A stretch of DNA of 64,000 bases from Filosporella fistucella (lineage: Eukaryota; Ascomycota; Leotiomycetes; Helotiales), in assembly GCA_030077755.1 (NCBI GenBank), contig JAQJZZ010000010.1, forward strand, positions 3,472,001-3,536,000, given 5' to 3'. Position 1 is the stretch's first letter; every line of letters starts with the position of its first letter. A program made the translations under genes and the position numbers. Shown one piece after another: positions 45,709 through 57,651 of the stretch. Below the pieces are notes generated by a model. That model was not told the origin of the DNA. It made no database searches and was given only the letters and a program-made list of their open reading frames with translations.

Positions 45709-48010
45709 TCAACGAACTGGAATCTCAGCTTCCTGACCTTCAAATGCTGGCAGCTCTTTCTCGATATCTGCCCATTTCTTTTCGCCCTCCACCAGTGATT
45801 TGATGGCAGCCAGAATCGTAGTCTCATCAGCACGAACCTGCTTCGTCGAATCTCGGTCACGGAGTGTATAGGTTTTATCCTTGACACTCTGGAAATCAAT
45901 TGTGATGCCGAGAGGTGTACCTAATTCATCATTTCGGCTATAACGCTTGCCGATTGAAGCTGAAGAGTCGTCAACTCTGCTGGAAACACCCAAACCACGA
46001 AGCTTGAGTGACATGTATCTGAGAAGTGGCTTGAAACTCTCGTGGCTGGAGAGAGGAACTAGGAGCACCTTTGTGGGAGCGATAGGGGGAGGGAATGAAA
46101 GAACCTGGGTAATTGTCAGGACTGTATAGTTGTATATGCCATAGAATAACTTACACCACGTGCTTCATCACCACCCTCACTACCACGAGTCCAATAATTA
46201 TGCTCCATCAGGGAGTATAGAATTCTGCCAATGCCGAAGGATGGCTCAATGACATTTGGTGTATACTCGCGAGTATTTTCAGTCCGAGTACGGCGTTCGA
46301 TGACAATGAGATCTTTGGTGATCTCAACCTTGCCATTGCCAACACCTTCGACATCGATAGTGATCTTACCATCTGCTTTCAGATCTTGGGCAAGAGCTTC
46401 TCGCTTGTCTTGTGGGAGAGCTTCGATAGCAGCCTCCACAGTTTTGCCATCCTTCTTGAAGTGAGGACCGAACTTCTTCTTGTCAAGCTCAATTTGCCAT
46501 TCTTCAATACTAATCGGCTTTTCGAGTCTCTCCCGGACTACAAGAGGAGCACCGGTCTTCTTTGCGTGGACTGAAAGATCATAAGCACTTCGGTCCGCAC
46601 AGCCAACGCATTCGATCCAGCCGTAGCTGGTCAACAACTCGGCATCCCAGCAGTCAGCAGCATAATGGGCCATTTCGTTTGCCATGTGTTGTCTGAATCT
46701 GATCTTTGACTGATCAACACCAATTTTCTCCAGGAAAAGATGGATACGAGCCAAGAAATAACCTAGCGTCTCGTTGTCAACCGTACCATCGGCAACAGCT
46801 TTGCCAATAGCGACCTTTTCAACGTGTGTCTTGCCAGCTAATTGAGTGTGACGATTCAGTAAGATAAGCTCGACATCCTTGACTTCATCAAAACGATCGT
46901 GCTTCTTCCCACCCTGAGGATCGACAAAATGCTCAATTTCGGCCATCAAGAATTCACGGACACGCAAAAGACCGGAGCGGGGTGAAATTTCATTGCGATA
47001 GGATTTACCAATAGACGCAGAGGCGAAAGGCATTTGTTGTTGGTTATAATCGAGCAGCTTCGCGAAATTCAAGAACTGGCCTTGAGCTGTTTCTGGTCTT
47101 AGATAACCTGGCAAGTTACCACTTGGGCCAATAGCGGTTTGGAACATCAGGTTGAATGCTACAGGTGGGGATGGCATCACACCGGTGGCTGGGTTCTTCA
47201 TGTCGTATTTGACAATCAACTCGCCGAGCTCAGCACCATTATAGTTGTCAATCTAATAATGTCAGTCTTACCCTTGAACATATGCCTTAATGAATATACC
47301 TTTGCCAGAATTTCTTCGTACTCTTTAACAACCGCATCGTCAAGCTTGATGGCTTCCGTACCCTTTGCCTTCTTCTTTTTCTTCTTTGGGTCTTCCTCCT
47401 TTTCCTCAATCTTGATACCTCTAGCCTCTTTGTCGCCCTTCAATCTCGACTCCAGAATCTCCTCAACAAAGTGATCAGCTCTAATTATATCACCATTCTT
47501 CGGGTCTTTGCACATCCAATCCGCGAATTTATCCACGTGGCCACTTGTCTTCAAGACTTCTGCTGGAGTCAAGGCTGTACAATCGACCTCAAGCATATCC
47601 TCCTCTAGAACAAAGTGTTTGCGCCATGTATCAATGACGTTGGCAAGGAGAGCACAACCAGGTGGACCATAATCGAACAGGCCGGCAACACCACCGTAAA
47701 TTTCGAAGGAGGGGGTATAGAACATGCGACGTCGAAGCATGGAGTCCATAACTTGGCGATCAAAGGGCTGACCTTTGAGGGTAGTAGTTGCCATGATGGG
47801 CTGGATTTTCTGCTGATTTTTTGGGGCGTGGTATTTCTTATTCTGTGTAGATACTGTAAAGGTTCGAATTGTATTTCGTCTTATGGGACTTTGTCGAATA
47901 ACAGCTCGTGTGTTGATTTGTGGGGATACTACAAATATTCGAAATTGATTTCGCAGACTAAGATTTTGCTGAATAGTAGCAGTTCGTGCGAAGCTGCAGA
48001 AAGATCGCAT
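45709..48010 (-). CDS. GRS1: Glycyl-tRNA synthetase, cytosolic and mitochondrial forms
   Basis: This class II synthetase charges tRNA-Gly. Three exons (48010-47300, 47252-46155, 46104-45709; introns 47 and 50 nt) encode 734 residues. The core has [64 protein letters not shown] and [13 protein letters not shown], followed by an anticodon-binding domain ([11 protein letters not shown]...). A Lys-rich insertion ([13 protein letters not shown]) is typical of eukaryotic GlyRS. The first AUG (48010) opens a 72-residue basic, Arg/Ser/Thr/Gln-rich leader fit for mitochondrial import. A second AUG (47794) in strong context (ATCATGG) begins [13 protein letters not shown], the usual cytosolic start. One gene therefore probably serves both compartments, as in yeast. 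It diverges from RPF1. Confidence 0.95.
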
Positions 48011-48251
48011 TCACTTGAGACTCATCCAATTGAGGTCTGAGTCACTCAATTGTAAACACTTTTTAGATTTCGTTGGAGGGGTTGTAGTTTCGAATTATCC
48101 TGTGACTCTTCCATCTGGCTCCAATTTCTGAGCCTTGCGGTCCGTCGGCCGCATCGCCCACGCCCCACATTTTTTCTGCCAGAACCCCAAAAGTTCTTCA
48201 AAAAGTTCAAGAAATTCTCAACTGCAAGACAACCCCGCATTATATTTCAAA
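48011..48251. promoter_or_regulatory. Shared divergent promoter of GRS1 (-) and RPF1 (+)
   Basis: Only 241 bp separate the two start codons, so both genes must be driven from this segment. Both belong to the translation/ribosome-biogenesis programme. No specific site is assigned. Confidence 0.5.
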
Positions 48252-49484
48252 ATGGGTTCAAAACGAGTCAAACCATTATCGGACAAGGCAGCGTTGCCAT
48301 TTAAGACGGGTAACAAGTTTAGAAGGCAAGATTTGCATGTGAAGCAAAAGAAAGCTCGCGACAGTTTGCGACGAGATGAACGATTCAAACGAAAACGAGA
48401 AGAGGATAGAGACCCAGAACTGAGGAGGGAACGATTAGCAAAAAATGTACCAATTACAATCGACAAGAAGCGTGTTTGGGATGAGGTAGAGGGGGATGGC
48501 CTTAACGTCAGCGTGGATGTGGAGCAATTGAAGAGGCGGCGCATAGAAGAGGCCGAAGCAGCAGAACAAGAGCCCATAGTAGATGAGGAGGAAGATGATG
48601 ATGCTGATAGTATGTTGGATTCCGGTTCAGAAAACGAAAATGGGGATGACGAAAAGGCACCCAAACAACGGCCTCGAGCAAATTCAAATGCACCTTCAAC
48701 GACCAGCACAAATCTCGACCTTACGCCCTCTTCTCTGGCCCTCAAATTCCCTACCCTCTTTACAGACGAACCACCACCAGTGCCCAAAATCCTCCTTACG
48801 ACCTCCATAAACTCGACTCTCCATAATGAAGCACATCTGCTCTGCACCCTATTCCCCAACAGCACATACATCCCTCGCTCATCCCACCGCTACGGCCATA
48901 AATTCTCACTTCGAGAAATCTCAAAATTCGCATCCAATAGACAGTACACCTCCGTCATTCTCCTGAAAGAAGATTCCAAGAAACCTACTGGTCTTACCAT
49001 CGTTCACTTACCAGATGGACCCACCTGTCATTTCTCAATCGCGAATTGGGTAGAAGGCAAGAAATTACCTGGGCATGGAAATCCTACAAACCATTATCCA
49101 GAGCTGATATTAAATAATTTCCGAACGCCATTGGGATTGTTAACCGCAAGGCTATTTCTCACTTTGTTCCCGCCTCAACCGGAGTTACAAGGGAGACAAG
49201 TCGTTACGCTTCACAATCAACGTGATTATATTTTCCTGAGGAGACACAGATATGTATTCCGTGAGAAGCGAGAAACAGAGAAGAGTGTAGTTGGTCCAGA
49301 TGGAAAGGCTGTAGAAGGAGTTGAGGGCATCAGAGCCGGATTACAGGAGTTAGGGCCAAGATTTACTCTTAAGCTGAGGAGGGTAGACAAGGGAATAGGG
49401 AGAGCTGGGAGTGAAGGTGATGATGCCGTACAATGGCAATGGAAGGCGCATATGGAAAAGCAAAGGACGAGGTTCAATTTGTAA
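48252..49484 (+). CDS. RPF1: Ribosome production factor 1 (Brix domain)
   Basis: Rpf1 is a nucleolar Brix protein needed for maturation of 27S pre-rRNA in the 60S subunit. A single exon encodes 410 residues, starting at the ATG at 48252, the first in frame. The N-terminus is basic and Arg/Lys-rich (NKFRRQDLHVKQKKARDSLRR). An acidic patch (DEEEDDDADSMLDSGSENENGDDE) follows near residue 120. The Brix domain begins at PKILLTTS near residue 180 and contains STYIPRSSHRYG, LTIVHLPDGPTCHFSI, NHYPELILNNFRTPLG and RDYIFLRRHRYVF. The C-terminus matches Rpf1 (LGPRFTLKLRRVDKG). There is no intron, unlike most neighbours. Confidence 0.94.
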   Translation: MGSKRVKPLSDKAALPFKTGNKFRRQDLHVKQKKARDSLRRDERFKRKREEDRDPELRRERLAKNVPITIDKKRVWDEVEGDGLNVSVDVEQLKRRRIEEAEAAEQEPIVDEEEDDDADSMLDSGSENENGDDEKAPKQRPRANSNAPSTTSTNLDLTPSSLALKFPTLFTDEPPPVPKILLTTSINSTLHNEAHLLCTLFPNSTYIPRSSHRYGHKFSLREISKFASNRQYTSVILLKEDSKKPTGLTIVHLPDGPTCHFSIANWVEGKKLPGHGNPTNHYPELILNNFRTPLGLLTARLFLTLFPPQPELQGRQVVTLHNQRDYIFLRRHRYVFREKRETEKSVVGPDGKAVEGVEGIRAGLQELGPRFTLKLRRVDKGIGRAGSEGDDAVQWQWKAHMEKQRTRFNL

Positions 49485-50039
49485 ATGTCAAGAACAAATC
49501 AAGATTCAGATACTGTATTTGGTGCTCTAGTCAGATTTTATACCCACAACAGAGATATGAAGCGCAGCATGATTAATATTATCGTAAAGGTGCATCTTGT
49601 GTGATGCTCTCATGAGATCGAAAATCCAGACTCAAAGTTTTGTCTCCATTGTCGTTTTGACGGAATATGATATCTGTAAATGCTGTTAACATCTGGGAAA
49701 CTGGGGTCATTGAAAGTGTGCTTCCGTTGTGTTGTAATCAAAAAGTTCTTTACACCGAATCGGGTAGTTCCGTGTTCAGCAATTGGCTTTCCTCGCAATT
49801 AAGCTCAAATATTTGAGGGTCGCCAAAGATGACAATTCCAGAATATTGTATAGTGTCTTGATTTCAGAATTCTATATCTACTATACAAATGAAATCCTGT
49901 TTTGCTATCTAGAAATACAACGCAGTCTTTGGTATCTCAAACCAAAACAGTCTATCCCATATCCAAAATCCCAAACGCCATCCCCGCTCCAAAAATGCCA
50001 TGACATGAATTAAACAAAAGAAAGGTATTTCCCTCACCC
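49485..50039. other. Convergent intergenic region
   Basis: About 555 bp, AT-rich, between the stops of RPF1 and the glycosyltransferase-like gene. Nothing else seen. Confidence 0.5.
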
Positions 50040-51394
50040 CTACCCACGACAAACATCGTAGCTACTATAGCCCCTCCCCTTCATCCACTCACTCTGCCTC
50101 TCTAACCCGACCGGATCGACGTCCCTATTACTCTTCATGAAGACTGTCTCAAAAACACCCACATTGCTTCCAAAATATTCTCCATCCCAAAGCAAATCCT
50201 TGTTCTCAGCACAGCTTTTGCCTTCCTTGTAATCCGGCATTCCTTGGTATGCATTCATCATGGCATCGACTTTGAAGCCGGCTGCTCTGATCAAGGAAGT
50301 AGATGAGATCTCGGCTGCGACAGCCGAGTCCCAGGTGTGGAAGCAGCCGTTCATGCCAGGTGCTTGGTGGATAGTGGAGGTTTCGGGAGAAGGGGTGGTG
50401 TCCCCAGCGCCTTCTTTGTTCTTCTTGGGTGGGAGGAGGATGGGATTCTTGGAGAGGTAGTCGAGGGCGTGGGTAGGTGGGAAGAGCAGAGTTGAGATGC
50501 CGGTGATGTCTGTGGCCCAGATCATAGATTGGATGTGGAAGGTTGGCCAGCAATTGGCTGTCATACCTACTAGCTATTTGGGGTGAGTTTTTGATTTCTG
50601 TATATAATACAGAGGAAATAAGTACCTTCACTTCTTCAGTAACCTTCGACAAGTAAATGTCACTCCAACATGAGTTGCTCCAATACGGCAAGAACGGTCC
50701 TCGGATACTAGCATTCATCATGATGAATTTCTTGTATCCCCTATACAAGTTATCCTTGAGCAAGATCTCGGCATAGGCTCCTAAGTCATAACAATCATTT
50801 GGTCTCTTCACCACTTTGATATTGTCTTTCTCTGGGATGATAGAAGCTACATCCGTTTCGCCATTTAGGATGAAAACAAAATCAGCAGCTCCGTGTAGAC
50901 CATGATCGATGAAGAACCGCAAGTTCACGAGGGCGGAGCCTGTATCCGAGTCTGCATAGGCATAGAGAATAAGTGGTCGTTCGGAGACGACTGGAGTGTT
51001 GACTATCGAATCTTGAGGAGCAGCTGGGTTTTTGCTCCCTTCCTTGACAGATTCCTGATCCGTGGAGGAAGATGTTGCCTCGGAAAAAGTTGCTTCTGTT
51101 GGTACCGCTGCGACAGAAGGAGTCGCTGCTGGTGGAGGATCCTGTACGGTCTCCAACAAATTGTTTATTGTATCTTGTGCTGGTATACTTAATTCCTGAT
51201 TGGTATTTGTATCCTGAATCAATTAATGTCATGACGAGGACATAAATGCGATGACATACAACCAAATGATTTGCTGGAGGCATCTGTAAAGACAGCAACG
51301 TCCACATCAAGACCAACACCAATACTGTAGCAACCAAAGGCGTTCTTAGAGACGTCGTCGAGCCTCCCATGTTTCCAAGTTGCATAGCACCCAT
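50040..51394 (-). CDS. Type II membrane glycosyltransferase-like protein, fungus-specific family
   Basis: Three exons (51394-51260, 51213-50626, 50573-50040) encode 418 residues. A short cytosolic N-terminus is followed by one signal-anchor (PLVATVLVLVLMWTLLSLQM, about 18-37). A Pro/Thr/Ser-rich stem of ~75 residues comes next, and then a globular lumenal domain. That domain begins LILYAYADS and continues NLRFFIDHGLHGAADFVFILNG, YDLGAYAEILL, KFIMMNASIRGPFLPYW and CWSDIYLSKVTEEVKLVGMTANCW, and later CFHTWDSAV. This layout is that of Golgi glycosyltransferases, and related fungal proteins are annotated as putative glycosyltransferases. The donor and acceptor are unknown and I cannot point to a certain metal-binding DxD. 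Exon 1 ends in Val before a GTATGT donor. Confidence 0.78.
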
Positions 51395-53814
51395 CTCGAC
51401 TTCTTTCAAATTTTCAAGCTCCGAAGCACTGAAGAGCAAATCGTCCGGAAGCCTTCGTCATATACATCAGCCAGATTGAAAGTGGATTAGTGCTCCACCC
51501 CAAAAGGCTTCGTCGTTTCCTCGCGGCAGATATCCACTTTGTGGGGTTCTTCACCACAGCCCTGTCTTGACTCCGTAGATCATATAGCTCTTCGTGCGGT
51601 GGCTCAGGAACTCTTATCTGCAACGTAACCACTAACAAAATGATAGAAATGTAATTTGAGTCCTATTTATGGAAGACGATAAAAATGCTAAGTCCAGAGA
51701 AAATATATTCAGTAAAGGAGTCAGACGTATCCGCATATAAACTCAAACACCTGGCCAATTTCAAAAAGAGTGGAGCGGGCCAAAGAATCAGACGAAAGAT
51801 GTGCCAGCTGAAATTCTTAATATCGACAGGCGGTCGTCGATCGAATGATAGACGTGAGAAATAAAAAGTGCGTGCGTGAGCATCTGCACTGCTTCCATAT
51901 CAATACCTTTTCCCCGCAAGGCCATTCCATCTCCCGGAGAGATATAATACGCATCCGGGAGGGTTTTCCCTTGACAGCCAATTCAAAAGCAGGGAGACGC
52001 GGCTCTGGCACCCACATCTGGAACAAGAAATGTACGGAGGCAAAGTCTAGAAGTTCAACGTGCGCGACACACAACCCTAGCATACGCAAGAACGCCCAAG
52101 CCGCACGGCGGTCTCATTTTCTGCGTGCTGTTGAATGTTTCTGCAATTAATGGCGTGCACATGGGCGGCTGATTCGTTAGTGAAGGCTTCTTGGTTGATT
52201 CGAGACAGACCTGGTGTGCAGAGTATTCGTCACCAAGCTCCACCATTTCGCACACACAGAGCGGTCGGAGGGAAATCTCACGAAACAAAAAGTGTTTACG
52301 AAGTAAGTTCCGCAAAGGTGGACAATAAGCAAACTGTTTTTGTGAAGAAGAGGCAAGCAAATCCACCAGTGAGATGACCATTTCAATTATGGATGAGGCT
52401 CGTTGTAAGGTTTTCATGACAGAATGATCAGTTTGTATGTTGAACTGGACTTGGTCTTGGCAGCTTGACGATTCCGCAGCCGACTAAACCCCTTCATGAT
52501 CTAATGCCTGCCCTACCTCAATAATGTCTTCATCCTCGTAATTCTGGCTCTATGGTGCTATTTCTGTAAGACATCCACCATTATCTATGATATCAATCAA
52601 AATGCGAATTCCACCGAGAAAATATCGGTCCACGCTGCGTATTCCGAATTCCGGTAATTAGACTCTGCAGATCAAACAGACCCTCGCAGAGACTCGTACC
52701 GAATATCAGATGAATCGACGGAGATCATTCAAATGAGATCTCTTATCTCTCTCCTAATTCCTCTATTCCTGCTTTCCTAAATAGAGATTAAAAAGCGAAA
52801 AGAACCAATAAATTTCTTCCTTACTGTATACCTTCCAAGACCTATCTAACACCCAGTTATTCCTCTAAGCGCATACTCACGCACTTCCAGCTTTCCTATA
52901 GACCCTCGGAAAACTCCAAACGCGACCGAAAAGCTTTTTATGCTTCTGCAACACCTCGAATCCAGGTCTCTGTTTCAAGAACTGAACTATAGGTCTGTTT
53001 GCAACAACCACGACGTCATACTTCTTGGGATCTGAAGATCGCAGAACCGAGTACGATTATCTTACCTTGCATCCGATGGAGTGTTTGAATTTGGATTTTG
53101 GTTTTATATAACAGGCTAGGAGCAAGAAGACCTCAAATAGAGAGATCGGTAAGGTGAGTTGGTCAGGTGATATGTCATTTGAAAGATGATGAATTGCAAA
53201 GTTAAGAGTGAGATGTGATAGAGGCTCGTAAGATGACAGAAATGTTTATTCTGTATCATTTCGAGAGATGCTCTTCGTCGAGACGATGGATACACCGATC
53301 GGTCTCAGAAATATATTTAAGTATGGGTCGTTACGTATAGCTTCCAGATGGTTGGATTAGAATTTTGGAATGCACTCTATCGCTGAAAATGGATCGCCAT
53401 TCTTTCATGAATTCCTACACTATTTCCCATTCTACAGGCCAAACCCCTGAGCTGCGAGTGCTAAATTGGTGCAGATCTCGGCACCAAGATCTCTGCAATC
53501 TTTGGATAAGGGGATATGTGGTGTCAGAAAGGAGTACTGTGTATATATACAGAAAGGGTAAGTTAGTGAATATGAATCGAATACAGAATCTAGATGTGGA
53601 TATAGACTTTCAAATACATTATTTTTGAGTGGGATTGATCGTCACAGAAGTGAGAAAGATTATATGCAGACATTAAATCCAGCTAAGATTAACAAGAAGG
53701 TATACCGTCAACTCATCATCGTCAAATTCATGAGCCATCAAGATTATCACTCCCTTCAGAATCTCCAGCTCAGATTGAAACCAATTGTACTCACACTTTG
53801 ACCCATCAGTGCTA
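51395..53814. other. Long intergenic region with a possible hidden small gene
   Basis: About 2.4 kb. It contains the coding-like minus-strand segment described at 52743-53072. The remainder shows only short frames. Confidence 0.45.
52743..53072 (-). CDS. Candidate small spliced gene, unknown product
   Basis: The minus strand at 53031-52881 reads DPKKYDVVVVANRPIVQFL... KHKKLFGRVWSFPRVYRKAG, which looks like real protein sequence. It ends at a consensus donor (GTGAGT at 52880). An acceptor at 52777 then gives KAGIEELGER and a stop at 52743 in the right phase. Upstream, ATGCAAG (53072-53066) followed by GTAAGA would join in frame across a 34-nt intron, giving 63 residues, but that intron is shorter than usual. 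A TATATAAAA-like sequence lies about 35 bp before the ATG. I recognise no family. It could instead be the end of a longer gene or a relic. Confidence 0.3.
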
Positions 53815-56800
53815 TTACTGCACAACGCTATCCAGGACCTTCACATAAGGTGAAGGAAATAATCCTCTCTTCCCCATAAAAGTCCCATGAAACCAATCAT
53901 CGTTAACATTCTTGCATTCTCTCACCACAGCCCCTTTTGGGAAGAGTAATTCATCATCTGCATCGGGAGCAGGGTACCAGCTCCAGAGAGCAGTGCAAAT
54001 CATGCCCACCCCTCCGTCAGGAGGGAACGTGATGTCGAGTGCCATGCCTGGTGAGTTAATAGGGGCAGTCTTCATCACATCTGTTGTAGCAAGCTTTGAA
54101 TGTGTATCATCACCACGAATATGGACGCCGTCACCCCAGCTCCATTTCTGTAGATCTGTAGCTGGATGGTCGAGAATTGTGCAGGGCTCTTGGTGTAGAC
54201 CTCGACCACCGACTAAATCTTGAAGGATGACTCTTCGCTGGCCACCACGTTTGTCCTCAAATCCGACGACGACCATCCGATGACCTTGCAGACAGCGCCT
54301 CCAACCACTGTTACCATTCTCGACACTAATGCGGCGAGATGCTACAAGCTTGGGGTAGCAGGTGGTACATATATCGTAGTCGCCAGGTAGCGTATTGGGA
54401 ACCTTGCTGACGCATTCATAACAGTGATATCGACTCTGAGAGGGCTGGATAGCGTAATGGCAAATATCACATCGAGTTGAAAATGTCAGGGGTTTGAAAG
54501 GTCCGATATCCATGACTCCAGGGCCTGTAAGAATTGAGGCCGAAGCTGGAGTCTGATGTTCATGTGTAGGTGACAATGGCGGAGACACCGATTCCGTAGG
54601 CTTGTATGTTAGTGGCAAAAGAGGGTGTGTGCAAGATTTGCCTTGATTAACACAAACGTTGCAGAATCCCCAGTCACCTTCGTTGCAAGAATCACAACGC
54701 CAGAAACACTCGTTAGTCCAAGCAAGGCAGCTTGCGCAAAACGTGCCACTTTGCAAACGCTTTTGGGGATCATCAGTTGTAAGAGTCCGTCGACCTTCTG
54801 CTCCGCCAGGAGTAATCTTTGGTGGTAGGTATCGGCTCGGTGTCAACATGTGCGGCCTCTCGACTGCTTCCCCACTATGCGTCAAGTGCTCCCATTTGTT
54901 CCAAGCAGACTGGCCAAAGCCAAACCAGTGGAAGCAGCCTGCTCCTGAACGATAACAGGTGAGACAGATATTGAAATTTCCATTTGAGCATATGCCACAG
55001 TTGTAGTGTAAATCATACTCGATATGTGGCTTCGAGCATCGAGAGCAAGTAAGTGATGGCTCAGGGTATAGTTGTGAGCGGACCCTCGATGCTGTAGAAG
55101 ACGACGAAGTAGGCCTTGAACCACTGGACAACGCATTTGCACGTTCTGAGAGTGAAGGATGTCTGGGCGAGAGCGGTGCTGGTACCAGAGACCGATCTGG
55201 ATCTGAACTGCCCGCGCCTAAGCTCGTTGCTTGAGGTGTACCTAAGGACGCAGCAGGGGGGACATTTATATCAGCGGGTGGAGGAGCTCGAGTGCGTCTC
55301 TCTGTCCTTGCGGGAAGAGCCGTATCCTCAAATCTTGCAGTTGAACGAAGTCTTGGGCTGGAATTCGGTGTTGTTTGGGAACCCCTTGGTCTTTGCTCTG
55401 GGACTGGTAGCTCAGCAGCATGTTGAACATTTGGTTCAGTGCTGCTCCTAGATGCGGTGGATACCAAAGGGCGTGTGCCTGCCAGATGGGCAGAACGTGG
55501 CCTCTCAGAGAGGTCAGTTTGTGATCGAGAGGTTGGCCGAACCTGTGGATCAGCAACTGGAGTCGGTGTTGTTGAGCTTCGAGTATTGCTGCTCGTCCGC
55601 CTTCGTCTCCGTCCTCCCTCATCGCTCGACTGAACTTCTAGATGGGCTGCTTGGACAGCACTTATAGACTGAGGCGGCCTGCTTGTCTGGTCGTTACTGA
55701 CAGCACTTGTCGACCTGGAGTGATGTCTGCGCCTTGTCGGCTCTCTAGTGTCATCCCCAGAAGTCTCTCTTGATTCTGGATTCGATGTTCTCCTTGGCCG
55801 AGGTCGAATATTTTCTGTTTCCTGCCTTCGCTGACTGGTATTGCTCCTCCTGGCAGGTTCTTGCCTAGCTCTTTCACTCTGCCTCCTTCTGAATGCTTCA
55901 GCTATCCTCTCACTAATTTGATCCTCCTGGCTGACATCGATATTCTCCAAGTCGATCCCATCCAAGAGTCCTTCCTCCCTAATCTGTCGTAGAATTTCCT
56001 CCTCCATTTCTCGTGAATCAACATCTGATGAGCTGATAAGTGACCGTAACGAAGACTGATGCTCAATTTGTCTCGTTGTTTCTCTTCTCTCAGCGCTTCT
56101 TCGTCGCCTCCGGTCTTCAGAAGAGTCTACTTCAGGTTGAAGGGTCCCGTCGTCCCTTGTTCTTCGTTCTGCATCTGCCTCTCTTCGCCGCCGCCTCTCC
56201 CTCTCTCCGGTACTTCTCCCGTCTCTGCTGGTGTCCCTACTGGAAGGATTCCTCGAGCTTCGGGACCTCCCTTCCTCTCTCCTCCTTCGTTCTCGCCTGG
56301 CTTCAGATGTCTCCACGCCCGCTTCTTGCAAACTCAGCTGTTGAACCTCATTAATAAGCCTCCTGTCAGCATCCTCTACCCGTCTTTCCCTCAGGGATTT
56401 CTCCCTCTGTTCAACCTTCAGCAGCACATCCTCTCCGGGGGTATATTTCTTCTTCAGATCCTCAATTTCCTCCGGTGTCCTTCCCTTCTCCGCATTCTTT
56501 GCCAAGAACATTTCCAACAACGTGGTAACCGTTGCATTGTGCTTGGTGTCTCTCACCGGCGCACGACATGACGGGCAGGTATACGGTGTTGTGCCTGGTG
56601 GGAGGGAATTGGGAGAGTTGCGCGCAGAGGTCAGCTGCCAGCTAAACCACTCCTTCAGGCAAGAACCGCAAAAGGTGTGGAGGCAATCGAGGAGTGTGAG
56701 AGGTTGATAGAGGACTTCCGTACAAATCTAGAGGTGGCATACACATTAGCAATCAATATCATACCACGAGACCATTCTCCGTCATGTTGCGCAAACAATC

Positions 56801-56942
56801 GTCGCAAGGAAATGGTTGAGAATGTCTCAGTCACCGAATTCCTGGTTTGCGGCGCAACGGCATATGAGGAGCATTCAAGGTAACAACTTACAGAACATGT
56901 CAACTCCTTCTCCAGATCAAGTCCTCGATTATCCGACTCCAT
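53815..56942 (-). CDS. RING-finger E3-like protein with three ZZ-type zinc fingers and a C-terminal SH3 domain
   Basis: Two exons (56942-56892, 56727-53815; intron 164 nt) encode 987 residues. A C3HC4 RING spans about residues 16-75 (CSICTEVLYQPLTLLDCLHTF ... CGSCLKEWF ... CPSCRAP), close in style to CHFR/Dma RINGs. A very long, Arg/Ser/Glu-rich disordered region (about 130-570) follows. Three Cys/His-rich ZZ-like modules come next: CSRCSKPHIEYDLHYNCGIC, CASCLAWTNECFWRCDSC and CDICHYAIQPSQSRYHCYEC. An SH3 fold ends the protein (ALWSWYPAPDADDELLFPKG ... DDWFHGTF ... GLFPSPYVKVL). The RING predicts ubiquitin-ligase activity; the ZZ and SH3 parts suggest a scaffold that binds short motifs. The first exon encodes only 17 residues and supplies the first zinc ligand (...LTCS). 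No yeast orthologue is recognised. Confidence 0.85.
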
Positions 56943-57651
56943 GGCTCCTTGCCTGGGGAAGTTGGAGCTTGTGAAAGTGTATTTAACTTTGATGGGTGTT
57001 GTCGCCAGGCGACTTCAAGGTTCCGCAGGGAACATGCTGTGCTGTGTGGCGCTGACACGATACGATGCAGATCCGCCTTTCTGCCCGCTGACGGGGCTTG
57101 GTAATTTTCATTACGAGCTATTCGTTGAGAGGCAGGTAAAAGTAAGATTTCCAAGACGTGAATGGAAGGCTGTCGAATTTTTGAAGGAGTTGCAAGGTAA
57201 AAAATTGTTTGTGAACGTAAAAGAGTATTGGGGAGTCAGATATTAGAATTGCTGATCATATCTGCGTCAAAGCGTGACTGTACAGTACATGGCTGTGGAG
57301 ATGCCGAAGTTACATGGGTTAGTTTGCGAGTACTAGTATATACATTGTGGCTTTTTGAATCATGATAGAAAGGCAATTCTTCAATATTCACATAACATCG
57401 GGTCGAAATGAGACGCACATGTTAGAATTTAGCCACCTGTCTAGGGTGAATGTTCTTGGCAAGCTGGGAGAGGAGGCTACACAGCAATTCTCGAAACATC
57501 TTGTCATCATATTTAAAGTCTGGAGTCCTTGGAAATCATTACCTTGCGATATTCTAAAGACTACCACAGATAGCCCATTCTATTTAATGTATTATCCCCC
57601 GGCGGGAAATATACAACTCCATCGTTCCCCAAAACACCATTTTGTTTCCCT
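56943..57651. other. Intergenic region RING gene promoter / chitin deacetylase 3' end
   Basis: About 710 bp without a supportable gene. Confidence 0.5.
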
